From NCBI GenBank assembly GCA_017522225.1, contig JAFWZR010000033.1:62001-126000 (forward strand): DNA of 64,000 nt. The letters are read 5' to 3'. This DNA comes from Clostridia bacterium (GTDB taxonomy: Bacteria > Bacillota > Clostridia > Oscillospirales > Acutalibacteraceae). Every line of letters starts with the position of its first letter. The first letter of the stretch is position 1. Under the pieces are notes generated by a model. The model was given only the letters and a program-made list of their open reading frames with translations, ran no database searches and was not told where the DNA came from. Made by a program: the position numbers and the translations under genes. Below are positions 26,155 to 34,189 of the stretch, in pieces.

Positions 26155-26721
26155 ATGATTATAAGACCTTATGAAGAAAAAGACAAGGAAAATGTCAGAT
26201 TTATTTGCCTGAACAGTGAGGGCGAATGTAAGATGACAGAAACGGAACAAAAATATATACTTACAACCTACTGTAACTATTTCATTGAACAGGAAGGAAG
26301 AAACTGCTTTGTTGCCGTTGACGAAAACGACAGAGCAATCGCTTACATAATCTGTGCAGAGGATTATGACGCTTATAAAAAGGTTTTTGATGAGAAATAC
26401 ATTCCTCGTCTTGATGAAGATATGGTTGTGTGGGGCTTTAACGCCAGAAAAGGTGCAGACGGCTCGGCTAAGCTTCAGGGAAAGCACAAAAAGGACTTCC
26501 CTGCTCACCTGCACATCGATGTTCTGCCCGAGTATCACCGTCAGGGTATCGGCCACAGACTTGTGGACACACTGTCTGCTCACCTTAAAGCAAAGGAAAT
26601 CTGCGGTGTTATGCTGACTGTCGGCGCCGCTAACGAAAGAGGACAGGCATTCTATAATAAATACGGCTTTGAATTTATCGAAAAGGACGGCGACGATGTT
26701 GCTTTCGGACTTCGATTATGA
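26155..26721 (+). CDS. GNAT acetyltransferase resembling the O-GlcNAcase C-terminal domain
   Basis: A 188-aa GNAT fold. Motif A is visible as HIDVLPEYHRQGIGHRLVD (R/Q-x-x-G-x-G/A acetyl-CoA loop), and the C-terminal strand is AFYNKYGFEFIE. The stretch PAHLHIDVLP followed by GVMLTVGAANERG is, from memory, the type found in bacterial relatives of the human O-GlcNAcase pseudo-HAT domain. The intact QGIG loop suggests acetyl-CoA binding. ATG at 26155 has AGGAG upstream; the longer frame was rejected. It lies next to GH84 and upstream of a GlcNAc-kinase-like gene. Confidence 0.8.
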   Translation: MIIRPYEEKDKENVRFICLNSEGECKMTETEQKYILTTYCNYFIEQEGRNCFVAVDENDRAIAYIICAEDYDAYKKVFDEKYIPRLDEDMVVWGFNARKGADGSAKLQGKHKKDFPAHLHIDVLPEYHRQGIGHRLVDTLSAHLKAKEICGVMLTVGAANERGQAFYNKYGFEFIEKDGDDVAFGLRL

Positions 26722-26735
26722 TTGGAGTTGACAGT

Positions 26736-27641
26736 ATGAAGTATTATCTCGGAATTGACGGCGGCGGAACAAAAACGATTGCAATCGTCTGCGACAAAAA
26801 CGGCAATCTTGTTTCGCGCTATGTCGGCAAAAGCATCAATTACAATTCTGTCGGCACTCATACGGCAAGACAGAATCTTAAAGAAACCGTTGACGGTGTG
26901 CTTGACGGTAAGGATATTACACTCAGCAGCGCTTTCATCGGTATGCCTGCACTTTCAGCCCGTGCCGATGATGAATTTACGAAGGAGCTCTGCTCAGGCA
27001 TAATTGACTGCCCGAAAATTGCAATGGATTCGGATGTTTACATCGGTCTTGAAGCAATGAAATGTGATGGCGCGGCAGCAATGGTTATCAGCGGTACAGG
27101 CTCTATGGCTGTCGGCAGGCTCGCTGACGGTACAATTATTCACACAGGCGGTTGGGGCTACATTCTCGGTGATGAAGGCTCAGGCTACGCGCTGGGGCTT
27201 GATGCTGTCAAGGCTGCAATATGCGGCTCTGAGGGCAGTGCAAAGCAGACCTCACTGACTGAAAAGGTTCTTGAGCATTTCGGCATTGCGGATATTGATG
27301 TGCTCATTGATATTTTCTATGATCCGCCGATTTCCAACAGCGAGGTTGCAAGGGTTGCGCCCGTGCTTTTTGAATGTGCCAAAAACGGTGACGAGGTTGC
27401 AAACGGAATTATCACAAAGCACGCTCACCTTCTTGCCGATACGGTGTCGGCTCTGCTCTGCCGTATGCCCTGCGGTACACCGCTCGGAATGTGGGGAGGA
27501 ATTCTTGTTAACTGCGATATTTTCCGTGAGCAATTTGTTTCACTTGTTAAAGATAAATTCCCTGAAGCTCAGATAGAAATAATCAAATATCCGCCCGAAT
27601 TCGGTGCTGTCTTTGCGGCAATCAAGGAGGACAACAAATGA
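26736..27641 (+). CDS. N-acetylglucosamine kinase-like BadF/BadG-type ATPase
   Basis: It probably phosphorylates GlcNAc (or MurNAc) to the 6-phosphate. The 301-aa ASKHA-fold product starts MKYYLGIDGGGTKTIAIV (phosphate-1 loop), with MVISGTGSMAVGR and GGWGYILGDEGSGYALGLDAV, typical of eukaryotic-type NAGK and BcrAD ATPases. ATG at 26736 fits TGGAG upstream. It lies 14 nt after the GNAT gene and overlaps the SIS gene by 4 nt (ATGA). Confidence 0.87.
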   Translation: MKYYLGIDGGGTKTIAIVCDKNGNLVSRYVGKSINYNSVGTHTARQNLKETVDGVLDGKDITLSSAFIGMPALSARADDEFTKELCSGIIDCPKIAMDSDVYIGLEAMKCDGAAAMVISGTGSMAVGRLADGTIIHTGGWGYILGDEGSGYALGLDAVKAAICGSEGSAKQTSLTEKVLEHFGIADIDVLIDIFYDPPISNSEVARVAPVLFECAKNGDEVANGIITKHAHLLADTVSALLCRMPCGTPLGMWGGILVNCDIFREQFVSLVKDKFPEAQIEIIKYPPEFGAVFAAIKEDNK

Positions 27642-28375
27642 AAAAAAGTCTCGAATACTTAAAAAATATACAAAAAATCCTTGAGGATATAACAGAAAAT
27701 CAGCTTGATGCAATTGATAAAACCGCAAGGGAATTTGCAACGGCACTTGAAAACGACCGTAACATCTTCCTTTTCGGCACGGGACATTCGCATATGCTTG
27801 CGGAGGAGGTTTTCTACCGTGCAGGCGGTCTTGTTAAAATTCAGCCTGTTTTTGAAACTCCGCTTATGCTTCACGAGTCTGCATCAAAAAGCACGGAGAT
27901 GGAGCGTATCGAGGGTTATGCGGATAAGATTTTCGCCGACTACAATATGCAGAAGAATGATGTTATAGTCATTATTTCCAATTCAGGCAGAAACGGTGTC
28001 TGCGTTGATATGGCACAGCTTGCCAAGGATAACGGTCTTACAGTTGTTGCGCTGACTAACCTTAACCATTCAAAATCAATGGCATCGCGTCATCCGAGCG
28101 GTAAAAAGCTCTATGAGTTTGCAGATATCGTGCTTGACAATATGGGCTGCGTGGGTGATGCAAGTGTTTACTTTGATGAGCTCGGCAGAAGTGTTGCACC
28201 GACATCAACAAGCGCAGGTGCGGCAATACTTAATGCCGTGGTTACGGGTACTGTTGCAATAATGCTTTCAGACGGCGTCATCCCTGAAGTATTCTCGAGC
28301 AGTAATGTTGACGGCGGCGACGAAGTCAATGAAGCATTTTTGAAAAAGTATAAAGATAAGATTAAATCGTTGTAA
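27638..28375 (+). CDS. SIS-domain phosphosugar-binding protein (UPF0309 type)
   Basis: A 245-aa sugar isomerase fold with FLFGTGHSHMLAEEVFYRAGGL near residue 45 and VIIISNSGRNGVCVDMA near residue 110, the phosphosugar loop. Single-SIS proteins of this length often sit with GlcNAc or MurNAc catabolic genes; MurQ etherases share the fold, but the MurQ catalytic pattern is not evident. It is the last gene of the GNAT-kinase-SIS operon and is followed by a terminator. Expected role: isomerisation or lyase step on an amino-sugar phosphate (inference). Confidence 0.8.
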   Translation: MKKSLEYLKNIQKILEDITENQLDAIDKTAREFATALENDRNIFLFGTGHSHMLAEEVFYRAGGLVKIQPVFETPLMLHESASKSTEMERIEGYADKIFADYNMQKNDVIVIISNSGRNGVCVDMAQLAKDNGLTVVALTNLNHSKSMASRHPSGKKLYEFADIVLDNMGCVGDASVYFDELGRSVAPTSTSAGAAILNAVVTGTVAIMLSDGVIPEVFSSSNVDGGDEVNEAFLKKYKDKIKSL

Positions 28376-28379
28376 AGCA

Positions 28380-28413
28380 AAACCCGACGGAAAAATCCGT
28401 CGGGTTATTTTTA
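28380..28413. terminator. Bidirectional terminator
   Basis: AACCCGACGGA, a short loop and TCCGTCGGGTT, then ATTTTTAT on the plus strand. It lies between the SIS and GH98-like genes. Confidence 0.9.
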
Positions 28414-30357
28414 TTCAACTGTCATTCTCACTCTGCCGTTGGAGATTACGGTAAGTGTGAGGGTGCCTGTTTCGGCATTCCACTCTTCCTTTAATTTTGC
28501 ACCGTTTGTGCCGTCGGCAGTTACTGTCGGCTTTTCGCTGAAGCCTTTAAGCTCGATAGTTGTTTCACGGAAGTTCTTCGGATCGCTTCTCTTTCCGCCT
28601 GCAGCATATTCGCACATAAACTCAAATTCAGATTCACGTCCGTTGCATACATCATCAGTATCAAGTCGGAGATTACACATATCAATGTTGATTCTGTTAT
28701 CGTCCTCGGTGATTATAGCATAGGTGTGTGACTCAAGCTGAAGATTTATGTTCTTCTGAGTTTCGGGTAAGGTGTAGTTAACCGTCTGCATTGCATCAAT
28801 TGTTTTGTTCTCGTTGCTGTTGAATGCATAGATATATTCATTTATATCAAACAGAACCCCGTCACCTGTATGAATCTGCTCATAATACTTATTGAAGAAT
28901 TTCACCTTAATCGGATTTATAAACAGGAAGCGGAAGAAATAATTGAAGTCATTAAGAATGAATGCATCCGGTAAAACTTCCTTAGCATCCGAATAAATCG
29001 GAAGAATCGGCATCACATAATATCTGCTTGTTGACGGGACCCAATCCTTTGTACAGTCAAGATAAATGTTATTGAACTTTTCCTGGAAAAAGCTGAACTT
29101 GTCACAGTAGAGTCCCTGCAGGATGTGTGCATCGTTACCCGTAAGTGCATTTGCAATAGGATTGGTCATTTTGTATGCAACCTTAATTTCCTCTTTTACC
29201 TGATCCTTATTCGGCACTGAGCCGTTGAGCACATACTGATAGAACGGATAAAGCACATCGTAGAACGTCGGCGTCATAATAACATCATTGTCAACATATT
29301 GGTAAAGACCGCCTCGGCTGAAGGTGCCTTCAATAGCATAAACCGTTGCACCTGCAACCGCGTCGGCAATCATATCAATACCGTAAAGTGCGGGAGGATA
29401 CTTTGCTGTATGAATCGAGTCAGCTTCATTCGGACCGACACCGAGATCGTCATACTCTATAAAGCCTTCCTCATACCAAAGGAAGTTTTCAAGATTCACA
29501 CCCCAGTTGCCGCATACACCGTCAAGCCAACATCCTAAAATATTTGCCTGCGAAGCGAAGTGTCTGCCGTGACCGTTGTGCTTATCCATAATTACTATGT
29601 TTTCACTATTGCTCTTGAGCAGGTCATAAAGCTCCCTGTCCTGAAGGAAGAAGTTTACAAAATTATTCTTTTTCCAGTATATATACTCCATATCCTGCCA
29701 GATGAAAAGTCCGCCGTTTTCTGCACAGGCCTTAACGCAGGACTTCATTCTTGCAAGCATATTTTTGTTAACGCCCTGGTCATCCGTAACCTCTTCATAA
29801 GCCAGCTTATCGTTAGTTACACCGTTTGTTGAAAGCTCAACCTGAACAAAGCCCATAAGAACTGTGTATTTCTTAAAGAAATCGGAAAGCTGCTCCTGAG
29901 TGAACGGGTCACGCTGCTTTGCGGTACAGAAGCATTCTGACTGAAGCACAACGGGAACCTTTGCAGCCTCGAGAAGATCGAGAAGCCCGTACCAATAGTC
30001 AAGCTGCTCCTGAGGTGTCATATAAGCAGGGCCCTCGTCCATATAGATAACGGTAAAGTTTCTTACATCCTCAGGCAATGCATAATATGTCTTGATTGCC
30101 GAATCAGCAGCGTTTACAGGAATATGCATATTACCTACGGGGGCGTTTCTTATCATAAACAGCGGATTCTCTTCGTCCACATACAGACGGAGTCCGTCAA
30201 CCTTTTTACGGGTACGCAGTTCAGTTTTTTCCGAGACTGTCTCAGGCAGAGTAACAAACTCAGCCTCCTGATTGCTTACAGTATCCGCGGCAGTAACCTG
30301 CAACGGTATAGCCGTGAGTGTTAAGACAGCTAATAAGATGCATAAGATTTTTTTCAT
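28411..30357 (-). CDS. Secreted putative glycoside hydrolase, GH98-like
   Basis: A 648-aa exported protein with a clear signal peptide (MKKILCILLAVLTLTAIPLQVTAA) and no lipobox. The central part looks like the GH98 barrel as I remember it: VPVVLQSECF, FVQVELSTNG, NGGLFIWQDMEYIYW, ANILGCWLDGVCGNWGV, and a following segment DWVPSTSRYYVMPILP, then a C-terminal beta-domain. GH98 enzymes are endo-beta-galactosidases acting on blood-group A/B antigens, or xylanases. The family call is from motif memory and is moderate. GGAGGG precedes the ATG at 30357; a longer frame was rejected. Confidence 0.5.
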   Translation of the reverse strand: MKKILCILLAVLTLTAIPLQVTAADTVSNQEAEFVTLPETVSEKTELRTRKKVDGLRLYVDEENPLFMIRNAPVGNMHIPVNAADSAIKTYYALPEDVRNFTVIYMDEGPAYMTPQEQLDYWYGLLDLLEAAKVPVVLQSECFCTAKQRDPFTQEQLSDFFKKYTVLMGFVQVELSTNGVTNDKLAYEEVTDDQGVNKNMLARMKSCVKACAENGGLFIWQDMEYIYWKKNNFVNFFLQDRELYDLLKSNSENIVIMDKHNGHGRHFASQANILGCWLDGVCGNWGVNLENFLWYEEGFIEYDDLGVGPNEADSIHTAKYPPALYGIDMIADAVAGATVYAIEGTFSRGGLYQYVDNDVIMTPTFYDVLYPFYQYVLNGSVPNKDQVKEEIKVAYKMTNPIANALTGNDAHILQGLYCDKFSFFQEKFNNIYLDCTKDWVPSTSRYYVMPILPIYSDAKEVLPDAFILNDFNYFFRFLFINPIKVKFFNKYYEQIHTGDGVLFDINEYIYAFNSNENKTIDAMQTVNYTLPETQKNINLQLESHTYAIITEDDNRINIDMCNLRLDTDDVCNGRESEFEFMCEYAAGGKRSDPKNFRETTIELKGFSEKPTVTADGTNGAKLKEEWNAETGTLTLTVISNGRVRMTVE

Positions 30358-30411
30358 AGAGCATCCCTCCATAAGGTTCATTCTATCATAAAAACAGAAA
30401 TATTACTGCAC

Positions 30412-30444
30412 AAAAAATGCACCTTGGTTTTATCCAAAGTGCAT
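30412..30444 (-). terminator. Terminator after the acyltransferase pair
   Basis: On the minus strand GCACTTTGG, a loop, CCAAGGTGC and ATTTTTTG. Confidence 0.8.
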
Positions 30445-30450
30445 AGTTTT

Positions 30451-31401
30451 TTAATAACTGTACTTTTCCTTGAATTCTTCTCTTGTGTTACGGGTAAGAA
30501 GCTTTTCACCGTCAAAGATGAGGATGCAGTATGCGTGACCGCACTTTTTGCCCTGCTCAAACCACTCTGCAAACGCTCTCTGCATACTTGTGTTGCGCGG
30601 AAGTTCTGCAGGCTTCTTATGTGCGTTCTGCTGACCGAAAATTCTCCATGCATCGCCGAAGTCGTAAGTTCTTGTGATATCCAACGGCTCAAAATCGAGA
30701 AGGAAATCTCTTGCCTTTGATTTCTCGGGCAGGATATTGAGATTATCGGGGTAAAGAAGCCATGAGCCGCAGCATACAACCATCGGTCCACCGTTGAATC
30801 TGTCCTTGAAAAATTCAAAAGCCTTTTTATAAGAATCGATGCGGACATCATAATCAAGTGTGCCGAGGTGAGACGGAATATGAAGACCGAGAACAAACTG
30901 ACTGTCGTGAAGCTCAATGCCGTGCTCATCGTAGTAATCCTCACAGAAATCTGCAAGCTCGTACTGGAATCTGCCGATGCCGAAGCGCTCAAGGGTATAG
31001 AACTGCTTGAACCAGCCTGCTACGAATGTTCCGTAAACACCGTAGTTTTCCATACATTCAATCATCTTAACCTTAAGGTCAATGATTGTGTTCCAATAGA
31101 TATCTTCGCTGATACCCTCCTTTTTGTACAATGCAAGCAACGGCTTTGTACAGTTAAGAAGAAGCACAAGCTTGACTGTATACTCGCTTTCGCCGATCAT
31201 CTCTGCAAGAGCCTTGACCTTATCCTCAAAGTGATCAAAGTTCTTCTTTTTAAGCCAGTATGCACGGTACATTGCTTCGTAAATTCTGTTAGCCTTTTCG
31301 TCAGCAAGAATTTTATCCTGAGTGCGGATAATAACCTCTCTTGCTTCTGCAGGATAATCCTGCTTTTCCATTACCATGAGTGCGTGATTGTAGTTTTTCA
31401 T
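30451..31401 (-). CDS. Acyltransferase-domain protein of unknown substrate
   Basis: A 316-aa soluble protein. The N-terminal half is helical. The C-terminal half is rich in conserved aromatics and Gly (FVLGLHIPSHLGTLDYD, MVVCCGSWLLYP, DAWRIFGQQN) and resembles the small acyltransferase-like proteins common in Clostridia next to GNAT genes. No catalytic residue can be assigned by eye. It starts 3 nt after the GNAT gene upstream, so the two form an operon with a terminator after it. Confidence 0.6.
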   Translation of the reverse strand: MKNYNHALMVMEKQDYPAEAREVIIRTQDKILADEKANRIYEAMYRAYWLKKKNFDHFEDKVKALAEMIGESEYTVKLVLLLNCTKPLLALYKKEGISEDIYWNTIIDLKVKMIECMENYGVYGTFVAGWFKQFYTLERFGIGRFQYELADFCEDYYDEHGIELHDSQFVLGLHIPSHLGTLDYDVRIDSYKKAFEFFKDRFNGGPMVVCCGSWLLYPDNLNILPEKSKARDFLLDFEPLDITRTYDFGDAWRIFGQQNAHKKPAELPRNTSMQRAFAEWFEQGKKCGHAYCILIFDGEKLLTRNTREEFKEKYSY

Positions 31402-31404
31402 AAT

Positions 31405-32004
31405 TTACTCCTTTTCGTCCGGGTCATACACCATATAGTAGTTGTGAATTTTTTCCAGCTTGTAAAATTCTTCTTTTATAATTTTAAAGCCGAGCTTTTC
31501 ATAAAAACCAACATTGTCGGGATTCTGTGTTTCAAGACCGATTTTGTAACCCTGAGGTACAAATTCATTGATACCCTCTTTAATCATTTCAGTTGCAATT
31601 CCCCTGCCCTGATGCCGGGGATCAACAAACACGGGGGAAATGATTAGCGTATTTTTTTCAAAAACCTTGGAATCAAGGTGGCTGTACGCCATAAGAGTTT
31701 TAACGGTTGATGTTATGTAATAGCAAAGGAACACCCAATTAGGACACTTGAGAAAGTCAAGAACCGTATACTCGTTGTGTGCATCGCGCCACACGCACAG
31801 CGCCCTTGCCTCGTCATCAACATAAAATGTATCGCATTTGTTTGACGATGTGAGTCTTTCAAGCAGGAAGTGATAAACAAACTTCTTGCGTCTTTCGACA
31901 TTTTTTGTTGCAAACTTATGCACGGGATCGTCAACAAAGCTTTCCGCCGCCATACGTGCGTAATACTTAAGCGTTTCTCTGTCAAGTTCAGTTGCTTTTT
32001 TCAT
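31405..32004 (-). CDS. GNAT-family N-acetyltransferase
   Basis: A 199-aa GNAT. Motif A is ISPVFVDPRHQGRGIATEMIKEG (Q-G-R-G-I-A acetyl-CoA loop) and motif B is FYEKLGFKII. The N-terminal region SFVDDPVHKFAT is like that of GNATs acting on small amines. GAGAGG lies before the ATG. Its 145-nt leader begins at a consensus promoter and passes a terminator-like hairpin (separate entries). Substrate unknown. Confidence 0.82.
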   Translation of the reverse strand: MKKATELDRETLKYYARMAAESFVDDPVHKFATKNVERRKKFVYHFLLERLTSSNKCDTFYVDDEARALCVWRDAHNEYTVLDFLKCPNWVFLCYYITSTVKTLMAYSHLDSKVFEKNTLIISPVFVDPRHQGRGIATEMIKEGINEFVPQGYKIGLETQNPDNVGFYEKLGFKIIKEEFYKLEKIHNYYMVYDPDEKE

Positions 32005-32103
32005 AATAACCTCTCTGTGTAGTGAAGTAGATGTATTCTACCACAAATCTGCAGTATTTTCTACATAAATGTTAATTTTTGTGTTCGATGAATTTTTACG
32101 GTA

Positions 32104-32148
32104 TAAAAAATGCAGAGCGCCAAAACCGACACTCTGCAACCGCCCAAC
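32104..32148 (-). ncRNA. Short leader RNA or attenuator upstream of the GNAT gene
   Basis: From the predicted start near 32148 the minus-strand transcript soon forms a 10-bp stem (GCAGAGTGTC pairing GGCGCTCTGC with two G-U pairs, 6-nt loop) followed by ATTTTTTATA. This would make a transcript of about 45 nt, or act as an attenuator for the gene at 32004. A second, weaker extended -10 (TGGTAGAAT) lies downstream of the hairpin. Confidence 0.55.
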
Positions 32149-32154
32149 ATATTT

Positions 32155-32184
32155 ATAATATCACACCGATACCTTGTGTGTCAA
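32155..32184 (-). promoter_or_regulatory. Sigma-A promoter reading toward the GNAT gene
   Basis: TTGACA, 18 nt, TATTAT on the minus strand. No protein gene starts within 130 nt. Confidence 0.7.
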
Positions 32185-32276
32185 CGGTTTTGGAGCGAAC
32201 GGAAAACATTTCTGTGTTTTGCATAATTTTAGGGTTTTAAGTTTATTGAACACGCGAATAGATTTTCGGTTGCAGA

Positions 32277-32289
32277 TGTGTTATATTAT
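32277..32289 (+). promoter_or_regulatory. Extended -10 promoter element for the 32.3 kb RNA
   Basis: TG-T-TATATT on the plus strand, with the predicted start near 32294. No strong -35 is seen at the usual distance. Confidence 0.5.
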
Positions 32290-32293
32290 AGAC

Positions 32294-32749
32294 ACAGAAA
32301 GGAACAGGTGATACCGATGAACAGGTAACAACCAAAGCTCATATTAAAATTAAATTCAGTTCCCTGATAAAGCTTAAGATCCAGGTGGTCATACAATAGC
32401 TCAACACGAAAGTGGTATTTTTTAAAGAATTTTAAGTTTAATCAGAACAGATTTTAAAATTAAAATGAGCACAAGCCTTCAATAATCAGAATGAGATTTT
32501 AAATGCCAATGGCAACTTGAATTATCAATAGCCGTAAAAACATTTTAAATCAGACTTCAGAATTATTAAGGTTCCCTTCTAAATTAAGAAAGAGAGGTAT
32601 ATAAAAAGATGTTAGATATTAAGAGTGAACAGAAATAACCCTTGACCGGCTCAAATGTGTAAAGAAACATTCGGTCAAGGGTTATTTCAATTTTATCCGT
32701 CTTTTTATTTTAAATATTTCTTTCATACCGCCCTCGGGGCGTTTTTTTT
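32294..32749 (+). ncRNA. Candidate large structured non-coding RNA
   Basis: A gene-free, AT-rich stretch between a promoter and terminators. AGAAAGGAAC (32296-32305) at the predicted 5' end pairs 9 of 10 with GTTCCCTTCT (32571-32580), closing a domain of about 285 nt. Inside are an ATAC...GTAT stem capped by CAC-GAAA-GTG (32391-32417), a TGCC/GGCA hairpin near 32504, a repeat of AACAGGT (32303, 32320) and a repeated AATCAGAA...GATTTTAAA block (32440, 32484). A 16-bp perfect stem (32633-32648 with 32672-32687) follows, then a canonical terminator at 32729. All three frames are heavily stopped. I cannot match it to a named RNA family. Confidence 0.5.
32729..32749 (+). terminator. Intrinsic terminator at the end of the 32.3 kb RNA region
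   Basis: CGCCC, loop TCG, GGGCG and eight T. It isolates the RNA from the flavoprotein gene. Confidence 0.85.
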
Positions 32750-32773
32750 ATTGTCTTTTTTGAACATATTCTC

Positions 32774-32802
32774 TTGAATAAACAATGCGTTGGTGTTATA
32801 CT
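32774..32802 (+). promoter_or_regulatory. Sigma-A promoter for the flavoprotein-ABC operon
   Basis: TTGAAT, 17 nt, TATACT, 34 nt before the start codon. Confidence 0.65.
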
Positions 32803-32836
32803 TTTTGTGTATCTGATTTTTTACGGAGGGTTAATT

Positions 32837-34162
32837 ATGGCAAAGAAAATTATTGTTGCAGGTCTCGGTCACGGTGGTATTGCCACAGCGGCTATTCTTG
32901 CTGAAAGCGGTTATGATGTTACGGTTTACGAAATGAAGTCAGAGGGTACTCTCGGCTACGACTGGACAGACATTTTTGATCCCAAGGCACTCAAGATTGC
33001 AGAAATGGATATGCCCGACGAGGACAAGTTTGAATATAAAGAGGATATGACCTTTGTTGCTCCGAACGGATTTTCAAAGCTTTATCAGCACGTTCCCGAA
33101 AAGGAACTTGAAATCAAGATGGAACGCAAGGATATCTATGACCATTTTATCAAAAACGCAGTCGATAAAGGCGTTAAAATCGTTTATGACTGTGAGGTTC
33201 AGAAGCCGATTATGCTCGGCAACCGTGTTGTCGGTATCCGCACATCAAACGGAGATTTCTTTGCCGACCTTATCATTGACTCCTGCGGTATGAACTCCCC
33301 TGTCCGCCGCAATCTTCCGAAGAGCCTGATGATTGAAAAGGAAGTTACCCGTAAGCAGAAAATCACAATCTTCCGTGCTTTCTATAACAAAGCAAGTGAC
33401 GTTGAGGTTGATGATAAATTCAAGGTGCTTATCCGTCCCGAGGGTGTTGAGGGCATAAGTTGGATTGCATCCGAGGATGAGCACACAGATATTCTTATCG
33501 GCAGATTTGAAGAGTTTGATATGGACGAGGTTAACCGCATCATAGAGAATCTGCGTCCTACCAATCCCCGTCTCGGCACGGAAATTGTACGCGGCGGTCA
33601 GTTTGTGGAAATTCCCGTACGCCATCCGCTGTCAGTTATGGTTGCTGACGGCTATGCAGCTATCGGTGACAGCGCATTTATGACAGTCCCCCTCATCGGC
33701 TCAGGTATCGCAAACTCTCTGAAGGCTGCAAGAATCCTTGCTGAGACAGTTATCAACGACCCTGCACAGGCTTTCAGCGTGGAGACACTCTGGAAATATC
33801 AGGTGCTTTTCTACAAGCATCTCGGTACAGGTCTTGCTCCGCTTGAGTGTGTTAAAAATCTTATGTTCAAATTCACTCCCGAAGACCTCGACTATTGCTT
33901 CAGCTCAGGTATCCTGACAGACTATAATGTTACAATGACAGCAAACTTCGGCAGCTTCTTTGATGTTATTGACTTCTTTGACGTGCCTGACCTTATCAAC
34001 AAGGCAAAGCAGTCTGTTGCTGACCCTGTGCTTCTTATGAAAATGATCGGTGCAGGCAACCGTATCTCTGCGGCAACGGCAACCTGCCTTGCAATCCCGA
34101 GAAAATGGGACAGAAAGCTTGTCGAAATCTGGGCAAAAGCTTATACAAAAATTTTCGAATAA
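32837..34162 (+). CDS. FAD-dependent oxidoreductase (geranylgeranyl-reductase/monooxygenase fold)
   Basis: A 441-aa flavoprotein. The N-terminal Rossmann motif is IIVAGLGHGGIATAAILAESG, then DLIIDSCGMNSPVRRNL, and the second FAD motif is YAAIGDSAFMTVPLIGSGIANSLKAARI. This is the group with geranylgeranyl reductases and aromatic hydroxylases. As an anaerobe product, a reductase role is more likely than oxygenation (inference). ATG at 32837 has GGAGGG upstream; an upstream in-frame start lies inside the promoter. It lies 27 nt before a two-gene ABC exporter. Confidence 0.8.
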   Translation: MAKKIIVAGLGHGGIATAAILAESGYDVTVYEMKSEGTLGYDWTDIFDPKALKIAEMDMPDEDKFEYKEDMTFVAPNGFSKLYQHVPEKELEIKMERKDIYDHFIKNAVDKGVKIVYDCEVQKPIMLGNRVVGIRTSNGDFFADLIIDSCGMNSPVRRNLPKSLMIEKEVTRKQKITIFRAFYNKASDVEVDDKFKVLIRPEGVEGISWIASEDEHTDILIGRFEEFDMDEVNRIIENLRPTNPRLGTEIVRGGQFVEIPVRHPLSVMVADGYAAIGDSAFMTVPLIGSGIANSLKAARILAETVINDPAQAFSVETLWKYQVLFYKHLGTGLAPLECVKNLMFKFTPEDLDYCFSSGILTDYNVTMTANFGSFFDVIDFFDVPDLINKAKQSVADPVLLMKMIGAGNRISAATATCLAIPRKWDRKLVEIWAKAYTKIFE

Positions 34163-34189
34163 CTAAACCCTATCAAAAGGAGAAAATAA

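Noticed and set aside
30868..31647. 259-codon plus-strand frame opposite the acyltransferase genes
   Set aside because: Shadow of two real minus-strand genes; no ribosome-binding site or domain.
32590..32640. Possible small peptide gene after AGAGAGG at about 32590 (ATG at 32610)
   Set aside because: The frame stops after a few codons (MLDIKSEQK), too short to support as a gene; better explained as part of the RNA candidate.
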